From positions 1 through 64,000 of the forward strand of contig NZ_CP037951.1 in the NCBI RefSeq assembly GCF_004358445.1: a DNA stretch of 64,000 nucleotides, written 5' to 3'. A model generated the notes under the pieces. That model did no database searches and was not told the DNA's origin. It worked only from the letters and a program-made list of their open reading frames with translations. This document shows positions 63,131 to 64,000 of this stretch, piece after piece. Source of the stretch: Parashewanella tropica. GTDB taxonomy: Bacteria > Pseudomonadota > Gammaproteobacteria > Enterobacterales > Shewanellaceae. The position numbers and the translations under genes were made by a program. Numbering within the stretch: the stretch's first letter is position 1; each line of letters opens with the position of its first letter.

Positions 63131-63159
63131 GGCCAAGCTACTTTTATCGTAGTTTGGCC
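63131..63159. terminator. Hairpin between the chemoreceptor and aminopeptidase genes
   Basis: GGCCAAGCTAC and GTAGTTTGGCC can form an 11-bp stem with one G-T pair around a 7-nt loop, between the convergent genes. Neither strand has a strong T-run after it, so it is at most a weak bidirectional terminator. Confidence 0.45.
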
Positions 63160-63174
63160 ACTATTTGTCCACTT

Positions 63175-64000
63175 CTATTTGAATCCCATTTCAATTACAT
63201 AACTTAGGGCTAATTGGCAAAAGTGCAGGGCATCGGTGCCGGTTGGATCTGAATTTTCCAAGGTATCATTTTTACTGTGAATGTTCGGATTCATATCATG
63301 CATATAAGCTTCAAAAGGCATGGCGGCTGGTACACCAATCGAGTCCCAGCTGGCGTGATCCGAACATGCATAGCCACATTTATCCGTACCGTAAGTAATA
63401 TTGGGTTGATACGTATCAATCAGAGTCTGTAAAAAATGAGTGAAGTCACTGTTGGTATGATCCATTTCAAAAATGATGTCTTTATCGGAGCCTTTGTAGT
63501 TAGTCATATCCAATTGCATAGCTGAGAGTACAGTAACAGGTTCTTTCTTGACGGTTTGCACAATATCACGTGAGCCCAATAAGCCACCTTCTTCTGCCGC
63601 ATAACCATAAAACCGAACCGTATACTCAGGCTGTATATGATTTTCGGCGAGTACTCGAATGACCTCAGTTTCAGACGCAATACCTGAACCGTCATCATCG
63701 GCGCCAGGGGCACGGCTATGTTTTCTGGTAAACATGCCTGCCGTTGAATCTAAGTGAGCACCAATGACGACCACTTTATCGGGATATTTACTGCCTTTGA
63801 TTTCAAGTTCTACCGATTTCTGTGGGAAGCTTTTGTGAGAAAATTGGCTGACAGTGGCATTCGCCCAACCTTTTACCAAGTTTTGCCATGTTGAAAACAG
63901 TTGATCAGAGGCGTTAGCACCCGTACTGAGTTTGTAAAATCGATTAGTATTGGCTGATTCCGTTTTGATTTCATTGACAATGTTATTGGCGTCTAATTGG
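63175..64000 (-). CDS. M28-family leucyl aminopeptidase-like protein (5' end beyond the window)
   Basis: The frame stays open to the window edge, so 275 codons including the stop are visible and the start and signal peptide are missing. The zinc aminopeptidase motifs are present in order: GAHLDSTAG (His ligand), PGADDDGSG (bridging Asp), AAEEGGLLGS (general base and Glu ligand), QLDMTNY (Asp ligand) and CSDHASW (His ligand). It resembles the secreted Vibrio aminopeptidases. It is plausibly a type II secretion substrate, given the adjacent gsp operon; that link is inference. Confidence 0.92.
   Translation of the reverse strand, partial: QLDANNIVNEIKTESANTNRFYKLSTGANASDQLFSTWQNLVKGWANATVSQFSHKSFPQKSVELEIKGSKYPDKVVVIGAHLDSTAGMFTRKHSRAPGADDDGSGIASETEVIRVLAENHIQPEYTVRFYGYAAEEGGLLGSRDIVQTVKKEPVTVLSAMQLDMTNYKGSDKDIIFEMDHTNSDFTHFLQTLIDTYQPNITYGTDKCGYACSDHASWDSIGVPAAMPFEAYMHDMNPNIHSKNDTLENSDPTGTDALHFCQLALSYVIEMGFK

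Overview
This window looks like the replication-origin-proximal chromosome of a gammaproteobacterium of the Shewanella group. It opens exactly at the GTG start of dnaA and continues dnaA-dnaN-recF-gyrB, followed by glyS/glyQ, tag, tusA, fadA/fadB, pepQ, yigZ, trkH and hemG. The core proteins read as Shewanellaceae. The extra ankyrin-repeat and type III secretion genes suggest a host-associated relative such as Parashewanella; that assignment is inference from recall, not from a search. The origin itself would lie just upstream and is not in the window.

Layout. 1-6.6 kb: replication genes. 6.6-10.6 kb: two accessory genes, a 799-aa ankyrin-repeat protein and an unrecognised 478-aa protein, inserted between gyrB and glyS. 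10.7-14.7 kb: glycyl-tRNA synthetase and tag, separated by a 455-bp gap holding two palindromic repeat elements. 14.7-19.3 kb: an FRG-domain protein, a large beta-propeller amidohydrolase and tusA, carrying three parS centromere sites. 19.3-28.9 kb: fatty-acid oxidation (fadBA), pepQ, yigZ, trkH and hemG, interrupted by a putative AvrRpt2-like (C70) papain-fold protease and an unknown 340-aa protein. 29.1-32.0 kb: sctR-S-T-U, the inner-membrane export core of a non-flagellar type III secretion system without the rest of the machine. 32.0-42.4 kb: glpE, threonine catabolism (tdh-kbl), a TetR regulator and a lipopolysaccharide-core cluster (waaA, kdkA, four glycosyltransferases, an acyltransferase). 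42.5-49.1 kb: a ZIP-like membrane protein, a MarC-family protein, ubiC, an orphan FliL-like protein, pckA and hslO-hslR. 49.4-60.8 kb: a complete type II secretion operon gspC to gspN. 61.1-64.0 kb: a chemoreceptor and a 5'-truncated M28 aminopeptidase.

How the parts may work together. The housekeeping backbone covers replication, segregation, beta-oxidation, envelope synthesis and protein export. The accessory genes between backbone blocks look like host-interaction functions: an export apparatus (sctRSTU), a candidate effector protease with a visible Cys-His-Asp triad, an ankyrin scaffold, and two unknown proteins lacking an obvious Sec signal. The leading hypothesis is that these proteins are type III effectors dispersed near the origin. 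The sequence supports the domain calls; the effector role is inference.

Two families of intergenic palindromic elements (two copies each) share an architecture of an outer stem enclosing two small hairpins. Their outer stems differ between copies by compensatory changes. No rRNA, tRNA, CRISPR array, transposase or integrase was recognised.
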